Numbered from the stretch's first letter, positions 7,127 through 14,195 are shown. The stretch: 17,151 bases of DNA from Spirochaetaceae bacterium (GCA_030600745.1 JAUVLL010000020.1:1-17151); one strand, 5' to 3'. Made by a program: numbers and translations. The notes: generated from the sequence alone by a model not told the origin.

Positions 7127-8519
7127 CTAATCTTACTTCGTTTACATCCTCCAGGAGAAAAGTAAGAGATTGCCGGGATTCTTCCAGATGATCACGGTAT
7201 TTTGTTAGTTCTTTTTCATTCTGTTTTCTCTCGGTGATGTCAAAAATAACACCTTGAAGATACTGAGGATCCCCGGCATCGTCTTTTATAATCACAGCTT
7301 CGTCCCTGATCCATACTATCCTGTTGTCAGAGGAGATCATTCGATATTCCGAAATAAATGGTTGACTGCTTTTGTAAGTAATATTTAGAGCTTCATGCAC
7401 TCGCTCACGGTCTTCGTCGTGCAAGTGTTTTAACAAAAAATCAGGAGTAGATTTGTATTTATCAAGAGTAATACCCAGTAATTTTTCTATCTGGGGACTG
7501 ATATAGAGTAGTGTACTTGCTTCATCGAGGGCGGCAGTGTAGGTAACGGATGGAAGCTGTTCAACAAGCGTTCGGAATTTTATCTCACTTTCCTTAAGTG
7601 CTTCTTCAACTTCCTTACGTTTAGTAATATCCTGCTGCAGGAGCATTGTTTTTTGATTAACCTGATATTTCAGGAAACGGCTGAGAATAAAGAAAGTAAG
7701 CGCTAAACCCAATATGAAAATAATGAGTACCTTTACCCAGAGAGGAAAAAAGTCAATTTTTTCAACTCCACCCAGATGTCTCTCCATGGAAGTGTAATAT
7801 ATTGATCTATTGTCTCCTTTTAGTTGTATTAAGTCAGAATCAATTATCTTTATCAGTCCGGGTGTCAGCTCAGAATTCTTGTTGAATGCAAACTGGATAT
7901 AAGCCGGCTGGAATATTATTGGAGTTCGTTGGACACTATATTCTTTTTCATGTTTATGCCCAAAATCTTTATTTGTGACGCTGGCAAAAACTTCTCTATT
8001 CTGCAGAGCTTTAAAAACTTCATTATAACTATTAAGTTCAACAATTTCACATTTTAATTCAAATTTATTTATTATATCCTTTAATCCTTCAGAACCTTCA
8101 ATAACCACACTTCCCTTTAAACCGGCTATTTTTTTACCTTCCAGATCAAGAATTGAATCAATGTGTATTCCTTTATAGGTATACAATAACGACCAGCTTA
8201 AAAGAACTGTATCAGTGTTAAATGAAAACTTTTTCTGCCTGGCTGGTGTTGAGGCAACATCGACCATCATATCGATTTCACCAGTTTCCAGACGCTCCAT
8301 GCATTGATTCCAATCCCCATGGATCAATTCGATCTCCCAATCTTCTTTTTTAGCTATATAATTGGTAATATCTGCCCAGAATCCGGAAACCTCGCCGGTT
8401 TCATCAGTGAATATCTTTGGGGAATTCTCATATGTTCCAATTTTTAGATGCAGTTTTTCCCGGGCAGCTATTGGGAATGAAATATAGATAATAACAAATA
8501 AAATAATGATTCTTTTCAT
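7020..8519 (-). CDS. Membrane sensor: periplasmic solute-binding domain, TM, PAS, coiled-coil tail
   Basis: Residues 1-19 are a signal peptide or anchor (MKRIIILFVIIYISFPIAA). About 23-250 is a family-3 extracellular solute-binding domain (GTYENSPKIF, then DMMVDVASTPARQKKFSFN), as in ABC amino-acid receptors and in BvgS/EvgS-type sensors. A TM helix at about 258-281 leads to a short coil, a PAS/PAC domain at about 310-430 and a coiled coil from 435 to the end at 499. There is no kinase, cyclase, EAL or methyl-accepting output domain, so the signal must pass by protein contact. Its last 35 residues nearly match the tail of the receiver protein encoded at 3270-3986. It has its own promoter and lies 100 bp upstream of the STAS gene on the same strand. 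Confidence 0.88.
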   Translation of the reverse strand: MKRIIILFVIIYISFPIAAREKLHLKIGTYENSPKIFTDETGEVSGFWADITNYIAKKEDWEIELIHGDWNQCMERLETGEIDMMVDVASTPARQKKFSFNTDTVLLSWSLLYTYKGIHIDSILDLEGKKIAGLKGSVVIEGSEGLKDIINKFELKCEIVELNSYNEVFKALQNREVFASVTNKDFGHKHEKEYSVQRTPIIFQPAYIQFAFNKNSELTPGLIKIIDSDLIQLKGDNRSIYYTSMERHLGGVEKIDFFPLWVKVLIIFILGLALTFFILSRFLKYQVNQKTMLLQQDITKRKEVEEALKESEIKFRTLVEQLPSVTYTAALDEASTLLYISPQIEKLLGITLDKYKSTPDFLLKHLHDEDRERVHEALNITYKSSQPFISEYRMISSDNRIVWIRDEAVIIKDDAGDPQYLQGVIFDITERKQNEKELTKYRDHLEESRQSLTFLLEDVNEVRLELEEKNKELEQFNKIFVNREFRIKELRDRVRELEQ

Positions 8520-8572
8520 AGATAAATTATTCCTCTATTCACTTTTTCCTGTCACTAAGGCTTCCTTCTTTT

Positions 8573-8601
8573 AGTATAACGAAAACAAAATTCGATGGCA
8601 A
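8573..8601 (-). promoter_or_regulatory. Sigma-70-type promoter for the sensor gene
   Basis: On the minus strand, TTGCCA (8596-8601) and TATACT (8573-8578) are 17 bp apart, each with one mismatch to consensus. The leader would be about 45 nt and includes a GAGGA ribosome binding site before the ATG at 8519. Confidence 0.65.
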
Positions 8602-8625
8602 TAAAGGTAAGGAATATTTGATGTT

Positions 8626-8721
8626 ATGAGTAATAAAGATATACCTGTATTTCAATACCTAACGTATTGGGATTTAAGGATATTTCATAGAAATCCTATT
8701 GAAGAAGGGCTTGTTCCATAA
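8626..8721 (+). pseudogene. Possible remnant of a Y1/REP-associated transposase
   Basis: A 31-codon open frame ends in FHRNPIEEGLVP and a stop. This resembles the NPV-x-AGLV motif near the end of IS200-like and REP-associated tyrosine transposases. No ribosome binding site or catalytic motif is present, and the match is short. The segment is followed directly by GC-rich inverted repeats, as would fit such elements. Weak evidence. Confidence 0.2.
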
Positions 8722-8772
8722 TCTCTTCAGCCCCGAAGGGGTGCCCTCTGTTAACTGGTGGTGGAGCCCTTC
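8704..8772. other. Structured segment with nested inverted repeats
   Basis: GAAGGGCT (8704-8711) pairs perfectly with AGCCCTTC (8765-8772). Inside lies the tight hairpin CCCC-GAA-GGGG (8731-8741). An alternative pairing joins AGGGC (8706-8710) to GCCCT (8743-8747). It is more GC-rich than its surroundings. It could be a small RNA, a regulatory leader or the end of a mobile repeat. Confidence 0.35.
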
Positions 8773-8852
8773 GTTACACCGGATCAGTACCACCCTTTCT
8801 AATACTTAAGTACAGGGTAAATACCGTTTTTGCTTCAGATCACATAAAATTC

Positions 8853-8881
8853 TTGTGCAATCACCATATTCCGGTTATAAT
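8853..8881 (+). promoter_or_regulatory. Promoter for the acyl-CoA ligase gene
   Basis: TTGTGC (8853-8858) and a perfect TATAAT (8876-8881) are separated by 17 bp. Transcription would start near 8888, giving a leader of about 60 nt. Confidence 0.6.
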
Positions 8882-8893
8882 ATAATAAATCCC

Positions 8894-8924
8894 AGGCTGG
8901 TCGTAACTTCGTTACTGCTCGCCT
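8894..8924 (+). promoter_or_regulatory. Hairpin in the leader of the acyl-CoA ligase mRNA
   Basis: AGGC (8894-8897) pairs with GCCT (8921-8924), and the tip is GTAAC-TTC-GTTAC (8903-8915), with three further pairs (two G-U) between. It sits at the predicted 5' end and stops 14 nt before the AGGAGAGG ribosome binding site. There is no U-tract, so it is more likely an mRNA-stability or protein-binding element than a terminator. Confidence 0.4.
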
Positions 8925-8949
8925 ATGCATCCATATACAGGAGAGGAAA

Positions 8950-10668
8950 ATGTATAAAAACAGAGAACCCTGGAAAGAGCTTGAAACCTATAAGGGAAAA
9001 TATTTTTCGGGTGAATGGCCGACATTACCTGAGCTTTTTAATATAACGGCAGATCGATTCCCGGATCGAAGATGTTTTTCAATTTATGATCCTGATTTGT
9101 TTTTTACCTATAAGGAAGCTCATTCAAAGATTTTATCTGTCTCCAATTATCTTAAAAAAAATGGAGTAAAAAAAGGTGATAAGGTAGCTGTAACAGGCAA
9201 AAACTCTCCGGAATGGACTATTGCTTATCTATCTATTATGTATGCCGGTGCAACAGTTGTTCCTCTTGATTATCAATTACATGCAGAAGAAATTACAGCG
9301 CTTATAGATTTTTCCGGAGTATCATTACTTTTTGTCGATGAAGAAAAATTTGATGAAATCAGACAACTGAAGAAGAAATTAAATTTGATATCTCTTTCTC
9401 CGGTTAAGAAAGATTACATACTGGAACTGAAAGATCCTGGAGAGCAAACTGGAGAACTCCCTTCAGAAAATGATCTGGCTGCCATTCTGTATACTTCCGG
9501 TACAACCGGTAATCAAAAAGGGGTTATGCTGACACAGAGTAATTTTGTCAGTGATTGCTTCCTGGCACAGGGTCATATGACTCTGACTGAAAAGGATGTT
9601 TTTTATGCCCTCCTTCCTCTTCATCACTCCTATTCCATGCTTGCTGTATTTATTGAAGCAATATCTGTAGGAGCAGAAATTGTATTTGCAAAGAAACTTG
9701 TTGTTTCCCAGATACTTAAAGATCTTAAGATTGGAAAAGTAACAATGTTTTTGGCTATTCCTATGCTTTTCAATAAGATGCTCAAAGCTTTGATGAACGG
9801 TATCAGAGAGAAGGGGATAGTTATCTATGGTATTATAAAATTTCTTATGTTTATCAGCGGATTAATCAAAAAAATTACAGGAAAAAATCCAGGTAAAAAG
9901 ATGTTTAAAGGTTTGCTTGCAAAGCTTTCTCTGGATGAAAACCGGATATGCATCTGCGGTGGAGGCCCACTGCCGTCTTCAACGTTTAAAATGTTTAATC
10001 AGTTAGGTATAGATTTTGTCCAGGGTTATGGTTTGACTGAAACAGCTCCGATTATTGCACTTAATCCGGTTGAATACTACAAGGAAGAATCTGTAGGTGC
10101 TGTTACACCGGGTACAGAGATGAAGATTCTTGACCCTGATGAAGATGGGGCCGGAGAGATCCTGGTTAAAGGTCCAATGGTTATGCAGGGTTATTATAAG
10201 AACAAGGAAGCCACAGATGAAATATTTACTGATGATGGCTGGTTGAAGACAGGTGATGTGGGGTATCTGGATGAGGAAAATTTTTTATATCTGACAGGGA
10301 GAAAAAAATCTCTGATTGTTACGGAGGGTGGAAAGAATGTATTCCCTGAAGAGATAGAAGATCATTTTCAGCTGTTTGATGAAATTGAGCAGATCTTAAT
10401 AAGAGGATATGTTCTTGATGATAAAATGAAAACTGAGGGAATTGAAGCCCTGATCTATCCTAATATTGAATCTCAGAAGAAGGCATTTGAGAAAAATGGT
10501 CTTGAATATACAAAAGAAAATATTAAAGCAGAGTTTGATAAAATTATCGATCAGGTGAACAGAGAGCTTCTTCCCTATAAAAGGATATCCAGACTACGTG
10601 TTTTAGATGAAGCTATGGAAATGACTACAACTAAGAAAATTAAAAGGTTTAAAGTTTTAGCCGATTAG
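8950..10668 (+). CDS. Long-chain acyl-CoA ligase (AMP-forming, FadD-like)
   Basis: The 572-residue enzyme of the ANL superfamily activates a fatty acid to acyl-AMP and then acyl-CoA (or acyl-ACP). Seen: P-loop YTSGTTGNQKG at 181-191, YGLTET at 360-365, the GWLKTGDVG motif with D436, hinge arginine R451, and the C-terminal catalytic lysine region TTTKKIKR. A hydrophobic and basic stretch at about 288-325 between the two core motifs may contact the membrane, as is common for long-chain enzymes. The start at 8950 has AGGAGAGG at the right distance and its own promoter. It is the first gene of a run with the transglutaminase-like gene 5 bp after. It may supply acyl groups to the sphingolipid genes 3.5 kb downstream; chain length is unknown. 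Confidence 0.9.
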   Translation: MYKNREPWKELETYKGKYFSGEWPTLPELFNITADRFPDRRCFSIYDPDLFFTYKEAHSKILSVSNYLKKNGVKKGDKVAVTGKNSPEWTIAYLSIMYAGATVVPLDYQLHAEEITALIDFSGVSLLFVDEEKFDEIRQLKKKLNLISLSPVKKDYILELKDPGEQTGELPSENDLAAILYTSGTTGNQKGVMLTQSNFVSDCFLAQGHMTLTEKDVFYALLPLHHSYSMLAVFIEAISVGAEIVFAKKLVVSQILKDLKIGKVTMFLAIPMLFNKMLKALMNGIREKGIVIYGIIKFLMFISGLIKKITGKNPGKKMFKGLLAKLSLDENRICICGGGPLPSSTFKMFNQLGIDFVQGYGLTETAPIIALNPVEYYKEESVGAVTPGTEMKILDPDEDGAGEILVKGPMVMQGYYKNKEATDEIFTDDGWLKTGDVGYLDEENFLYLTGRKKSLIVTEGGKNVFPEEIEDHFQLFDEIEQILIRGYVLDDKMKTEGIEALIYPNIESQKKAFEKNGLEYTKENIKAEFDKIIDQVNRELLPYKRISRLRVLDEAMEMTTTKKIKRFKVLAD

Positions 10669-10673
10669 TTAGT

Positions 10674-11804
10674 ATGGTCAGAAGAAACTTAATACTGGTT
10701 GTTCTTTTATTTACAACTATTTATGCCTCCTCCTGGGAGGCAGGTTTATTTACTTCAAGTTTTATTAACGTTCCTGAGGGCTGGTACGTTATGGAAAATA
10801 AAGAGGACAAAGTAACCTTTGCTGATTCTACCGATTCAGTGTTTCTACAGATTAAGAGATATCCGGGTAGTGCTTTTAGCACTGCTATTGATATATACAG
10901 TTATGTTTCCAGAGAATTGGGTGCATCCGGGGAAGGTGAAGCCTTTTTATTTGATACAAAAGAGAGTTATTTCGCCAGTATTGGTTTTGTATCTTCAGGA
11001 TACAGATATCGGGGATATTTGATCTGTATAGAAGGAGAAACAGAGGATATTGTTCTTTTAGCATTTAGTGATGAGGATACATATAATGCTGCACACGATT
11101 TTATTCTTTCTTCTATTGATTCCTTTTCCCTTAACGAAGCCGGATTAAAAACCCCGGGGCCGGTCAGCCAGTTTTATTATCCCTGGCCGGGAAGGGATAA
11201 AAAGATTAGTTATCTGACCATAGCCGAACATGAAATCCCAGTATTCTTTGATCTAAATGAAGTAGATGCGGCACGTATTCTTATAGAAAGAGAAGTCAGA
11301 ATACTGATTCAGTACACAGATTCTGAACTTTCCGATTTAGCCTGGATCAGATATTACAGGCTTATCTACAGGGATAACTATAATCGGTTAAGAAGAATTG
11401 CCCGTATAGTAAATCGGGAAATGGCAGAGAATTTTGAGAATCTGAGCCAGCTGGAAAAGAGTTCTCTACTGCTTTCATGGATACAAACCTTTGAATATAT
11501 CCGGACAGGAACACTGTCTGACTTTATGAGTCCCATAGATACAGTTCTGAAAGCTGCAGGAGATTGTGATTCAAGGGCTCTCCTGTATGTTATACTACTT
11601 GAATATAACGGTATAGATAGTATATTAATGGTTTCGTCAGAATATAGCCACTCTCTTGCCGGTGTAGCGGTTGAAGGCGGTGGTGCACATTATTATCATG
11701 ATGGATCAGAGTATCTGATAGCAGAAACAACAGACAATGTTTCTATTGGTCTTATTGACCGTGATATGGCTGATCCTTCAAAATGGATGGGGATTACATT
11801 TTAA
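10674..11804 (+). CDS. Secreted transglutaminase-like protein
   Basis: A short basic N-terminus with a hydrophobic stretch (about residues 5-18) ending YASS suggests a signal peptide. The C-terminal third has the arrangement of the transglutaminase/protease-like superfamily: C298 in GDCDSRALL, H326 in YSHSLAGV and an acidic residue E351 in YLIAETT. Residues 25-155 look like a separate beta-rich domain that I do not recognise. It could be a cell-envelope peptidase or a non-catalytic relative; Glu instead of the usual Asp is seen in some subfamilies. It starts 5 bp after the ligase stop with no good ribosome binding site, and its stop overlaps the start of yhbY (TAATG), so the three genes form an operon. 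Confidence 0.75.
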   Translation: MVRRNLILVVLLFTTIYASSWEAGLFTSSFINVPEGWYVMENKEDKVTFADSTDSVFLQIKRYPGSAFSTAIDIYSYVSRELGASGEGEAFLFDTKESYFASIGFVSSGYRYRGYLICIEGETEDIVLLAFSDEDTYNAAHDFILSSIDSFSLNEAGLKTPGPVSQFYYPWPGRDKKISYLTIAEHEIPVFFDLNEVDAARILIEREVRILIQYTDSELSDLAWIRYYRLIYRDNYNRLRRIARIVNREMAENFENLSQLEKSSLLLSWIQTFEYIRTGTLSDFMSPIDTVLKAAGDCDSRALLYVILLEYNGIDSILMVSSEYSHSLAGVAVEGGGAHYYHDGSEYLIAETTDNVSIGLIDRDMADPSKWMGITF

Positions 11805-12079
11805 TGGAAAAATTAACAAGTCGTGAACGAAACATACTTAGAAAAGAAGCACATACGCTAAAACCTGTAATAATGGTTGGAAAAAATGGTGTAACACCTG
11901 AATTAACAGCAGCTGTAGACACTGCTTTGACTGATCATGAACTTATAAAGGTCAAATTCCTTGATTTTAAGGAAGACCGAAGGGAATTGAGCTCCTCTAT
12001 GGCTAATTCTGTTAAAGCAGAAGTTGTTTCGGTAATAGGCAATATTGCAATTCTTTACCGGGAATTGGAAGAGGATTAG
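11804..12079 (+). CDS. yhbY: YhbY / CRS1-YhbY family RNA-binding protein
   Basis: The 91-residue protein is a single CRM domain: LRKEAHTLKPVIMVGKNGVT, with the GxxG-type loop GKNG, then HELIKVKFLDF and a C-terminal IGNIAILYR. The family binds pre-50S ribosomal particles and acts in ribosome assembly. The start is the ATG at 11804 that overlaps the previous stop (TAATG), with a GGGGA stretch upstream; an in-frame ATG at 11783 would add seven non-conserved residues. It is followed by the tandem repeats and the palindrome. Confidence 0.92.
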   Translation: MEKLTSRERNILRKEAHTLKPVIMVGKNGVTPELTAAVDTALTDHELIKVKFLDFKEDRRELSSSMANSVKAEVVSVIGNIAILYRELEED

Positions 12080-12100
12080 AATAGATAAATCATGGGTGTT

Positions 12101-12169
12101 CATGGAACGGTAGGGACAGGTCGCATGGAACGGTAGGGACAGGTCGCATGGAACAGTAGGGACAGGTCG
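12101..12169 (+). repeat. Three tandem 23-bp direct repeats
   Basis: Copies lie at 12101-12123, 12124-12146 and 12147-12169 with no spacer. Copies 1 and 2 are identical; copy 3 differs by one base (GGAACAG for GGAACGG). Each contains TAGGGACAGGTCG. Copy 3 is also the left arm of the adjoining palindrome. Confidence 0.95.
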
Positions 12170-12189
12170 CGACCTGTCCCTACTGTTCC
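12150..12189. repeat. Perfect 40-bp palindrome (REP/MITE-like)
   Basis: Arm GGAACAGTAGGGACAGGTCG (12150-12169) is followed at once by its exact reverse complement (12170-12189), with no loop. It lies between two convergent genes and covers the last two codons and the stop of the deaminase gene. As RNA it would make a very stable hairpin on either strand, but there is no U-tract, so it is not a classic terminator. Confidence 0.95.
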
Positions 12190-12674
12190 TTGTATTTCAA
12201 TACCTCGGTACTCACATAATCCAGTTGTATTCCGGCCTGTTTAAACATATCTTCTGATTCATCTGCAGAATGATATCTGTTTTCACATACTACCCGGACT
12301 ATTCCGCAATTTATTATCAGCATAGCACAGGTTCTGCAGGGGGTCATTCTGCAGTAGAGGGTGGCTTTATCTATGGATATACCCTGTTTTGCTGCCTGAC
12401 AGATAGCATTTTGTTCAGCATGGACTGTTCTTACACAATGCTGTGAAACGTGACCATCTTCATCTATTACTTTTTTCATAAGATGACCGACATCGTCACA
12501 GTGTGGTAATCCTTGTGGAGATCCCACATATCCTGTAACAAGAAGCTGTTTATCTCTGGCTATCACACATCCGCTGCGGCCTCTGTCGCATGTAGCTCTC
12601 TTTGAAATTGCATCTGCAACTTCCATAAAGTAATCATCCCAGGAAGGTCGTTGATATTTTTCTGTATTACTCAT
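12180..12674 (-). CDS. Deoxycytidylate (dCMP) deaminase
   Basis: This zinc enzyme converts dCMP to dUMP for dTMP synthesis. Seen in 164 residues: the start RPSWDDYFMEVADAISKRATC, typical of the dCMP deaminase/ComEB group; zinc ligand and catalytic pair H85-A86-E87 (TVHAEQNAI); and zinc cysteines C113 and C116 in TPCRTC. A second Cys/His-rich part (C60-region HCDD, H80-region QHC) fits the group's extra zinc site. The start at 12674 has AAGGAGAT; a longer frame to 12749 adds only a low-complexity hydrophobic leader and is rejected. The last codons (Glu, Gln, stop) lie in the palindrome. It is convergent with yhbY and divergent from the broken dehydrogenase. Confidence 0.9.
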   Translation of the reverse strand: MSNTEKYQRPSWDDYFMEVADAISKRATCDRGRSGCVIARDKQLLVTGYVGSPQGLPHCDDVGHLMKKVIDEDGHVSQHCVRTVHAEQNAICQAAKQGISIDKATLYCRMTPCRTCAMLIINCGIVRVVCENRYHSADESEDMFKQAGIQLDYVSTEVLKYKEQ

Positions 12675-12697
12675 GCGGATCTCCTTGTATAGTTTTA

Positions 12698-12706
12698 AGT
12701 ATATCA
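12698..12706 (-). promoter_or_regulatory. Extended -10 promoter for the dCMP deaminase
   Basis: On the minus strand, TGATATACT gives TGn plus TATACT, an extended -10 element, about 25 bp before the ATG. The -35 region (TTTCAT at 16 bp) is poor, as often with extended -10 promoters. Confidence 0.4.
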
Positions 12707-12757
12707 GGAAATGTGAGAAATGAAAAACAAAAATGAAAATCTGGTACAATTAAGGGG

Positions 12758-13270
12758 TTGCCGAATATAATTACTGCCAGAGATTTTAAGAATATCGCAG
12801 TAATAACAGGTGGCAGTTCATTTATAAACTCAGTTTTCTGGCAGGATTTGTCAGATTCTTTCATCAAAGCCGGAATTAAATTCCATCATTACGTATCTAT
12901 AGGTGAAACAAATCCTGAAAAAGTAGATGAAATTGTTGAGGACCTTCAGAATCGGAATATTGATGCTGTTGTCGCAATTGGCGGTGGTACTGTTATGGAT
13001 ACATGGAAGGCAGTGTCGGCAATGCTCTGTATGTCCGGCAGTATAGTTGATTATCTGGAAGGTGTTGGAACAAAAGACCCGACTGGTGTACGAAAACCTT
13101 TAATATGTATACCGACTACATCCGGGACCGGATCGGAGGTTACAAAGTTATCAGATTATGGATTTACAGAAAACGATCTTATCAAAGCTGCTGCGATAAC
13201 AGGATTAAAGAATACGCCATGCAGATTAGAGACTGGGGATATTGTCAGCATGTTTTTATCCCGGCTCTAG
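12758..13270 (+). pseudogene. Iron-type alcohol dehydrogenase with a large internal deletion
   Basis: The frame encodes 170 residues against about 380-390 for the family. Residues 16-130 match the N-terminal NAD-binding half: VITGGSS, AVVAIGGGTVMDTWKA and the PTTSGTGSEVTK motif. The next residue block, SDYGFTENDLIKAAAITGLKNTPCRL up to the stop, matches the extreme C-terminus of the family (KNNPRPL-type). The central helical domain with the metal-binding Asp and His residues is missing, apparently through an in-frame deletion near 13147. The N-terminus is also short and the start would be TTG with a poorly spaced ribosome binding site. It cannot be an active dehydrogenase. It might still make a stable Rossmann fragment, but a decayed gene is more likely. 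Confidence 0.75.
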
Positions 13271-13379
13271 CTGAATTCATAGACATCGCAAATGCCTCGA
13301 ATTTGGGTGCATTGATTATTTCTGTTAATAAGGTTAATCTGTCACTTTATTTCAGGGTTTGCTGTTGGGGGAAAATTAT

Positions 13380-13383
13380 GGAG
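13380..13383 (+). promoter_or_regulatory. Ribosome binding site supporting a TTG start for the lipoprotein
   Basis: GGAG lies 7 nt before the TTG at 13391. It also lies inside a six-codon frame (ATG at 13378, stop overlapping the TTG region), so translation of the lipoprotein may be coupled to that mini-frame. Confidence 0.45.
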
Positions 13384-13390
13384 TACTTAA

Positions 13391-14143
13391 TTGTATAGCA
13401 GAAAATGTGTTTTCAGACTGGGGTTTTTTCTTACAGCTTTTGTGATGATTTTGCTTTTCCAGGGATGCAGTTTGAAACAAACCCTTGAAATTGATAAAAC
13501 AGCAGCAGGGACTGTTACTTTTGAATTAACGCTTGCTTCATATTTCACAGAAGTTGCTGAACAGCTGTCAGAGCTTATGCCCATGGATTCTGAGTCTTCG
13601 AATAATAAAAATGGCTTTTTTGATTTAGGAAAGATAACGAAAGACTTTGAAGATGATAAAAATGTTGTTCTTCAGAGTTTGGAATCTCCTTCAGGGGAGA
13701 TACTAAAAGGCAGACTTTCCTTTAATGATGTTACAAGTGTTTTTAATGGTGATATTTCTTCAGAAGGAGAAGGTATTTTCAGATTTTCTCAAATTGGAGA
13801 CGTTCATACACTTTCTTTGGAACTAAGTTATGCTACAATCGGGAGACTTCTTCTTTCGAACCCGTCTATGAATTCACCTTTGATGGAGAATTTTGGTCCT
13901 TTGGCAAATAAAGGGTTAACGGATAGTGATTACCTTGATATGATGCAGTTTGCTCTGGGTGACGAGAGTAGAACAGGTATTAAGGAGTCATTTTTATTGC
14001 TAGATGTCAATGTAGATGGTAAAGTTGTGTCCCAGAAGGGTGGAGAACAACTGGATGAGGACACTGTCAGATACAGGATACCATTACTCAGGATATTGAT
14101 ACTTGACGAACAGCAATCCTTTTCGGTGAGCTTTACTGAATAG
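13391..14143 (+). CDS. Predicted lipoprotein of unknown function
   Basis: The 250-residue protein starts with a basic region and a hydrophobic segment ending LLFQGC, with C26 as the likely lipidated cysteine; Phe-Gln-Gly before Cys is a relaxed lipobox of the kind accepted in spirochaetes. The mature part is rich in beta-type sequence and acidic residues and has no family motif that I recognise; it begins LKQTLEIDKTAAGTVTFEL, like secreted proteins that carry a LppM-type or DUF3153-like beta domain, but this is only an impression. The TTG start is needed for a full signal peptide. It lies 52 bp before the sphingolipid genes on the same strand, so it could share their transcript and act in envelope lipid handling (inference). 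Confidence 0.7.
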   Translation: MYSRKCVFRLGFFLTAFVMILLFQGCSLKQTLEIDKTAAGTVTFELTLASYFTEVAEQLSELMPMDSESSNNKNGFFDLGKITKDFEDDKNVVLQSLESPSGEILKGRLSFNDVTSVFNGDISSEGEGIFRFSQIGDVHTLSLELSYATIGRLLLSNPSMNSPLMENFGPLANKGLTDSDYLDMMQFALGDESRTGIKESFLLLDVNVDGKVVSQKGGEQLDEDTVRYRIPLLRILILDEQQSFSVSFTE

Positions 14144-14195
14144 AAAATAACAGAAATCTCAAAAGTGGTATTGATTCTGAATAATTGGAGGAGAA

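Larger units (their letters stand above)
8520..8949. other. 430-bp divergent intergenic region
   Basis: It lies between the divergent sensor and acyl-CoA ligase genes. It contains the sensor promoter (8573-8601), a possible 31-codon transposase scrap (8626-8721), a structured segment (8704-8772), a 10-bp palindrome TACTTAAGTA (8803-8812), the ligase promoter (8853-8881) and a leader hairpin (8894-8924). No tRNA and no convincing intact gene were seen. Confidence 0.7.

Noticed and set aside
8690..8830. tRNA or other standard RNA gene in the intergenic structured segment
   Set aside because: No cloverleaf, T-loop consensus or CCA end could be laid out on either strand.
8855..9046. 63-codon frame overlapping the start of the acyl-CoA ligase
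   Set aside because: It is out of frame with the ligase, covers the promoter and leader hairpin, and has no ribosome binding site.
11783..11803. Upstream ATG for yhbY
   Set aside because: It lies within the previous gene and adds residues absent from the family; the TAATG overlap start is better.
12101..12169. Short direct repeats as a CRISPR array
   Set aside because: The three copies abut with no spacers and no cas genes are present.
12150..12189. Palindrome as a rho-independent terminator
   Set aside because: There is no U-tract on either strand after the stem; it may slow polymerase but does not have terminator form.
12675..12749. Longer N-terminus for the dCMP deaminase
   Set aside because: The added 25 residues are hydrophobic low-complexity, lie over the promoter, and the ATG at 12674 has a strong ribosome binding site.
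13105..13398. 97-codon plus-strand frame overlapping the broken dehydrogenase
   Set aside because: It has no family resemblance and lies in another frame of recognisable dehydrogenase sequence.
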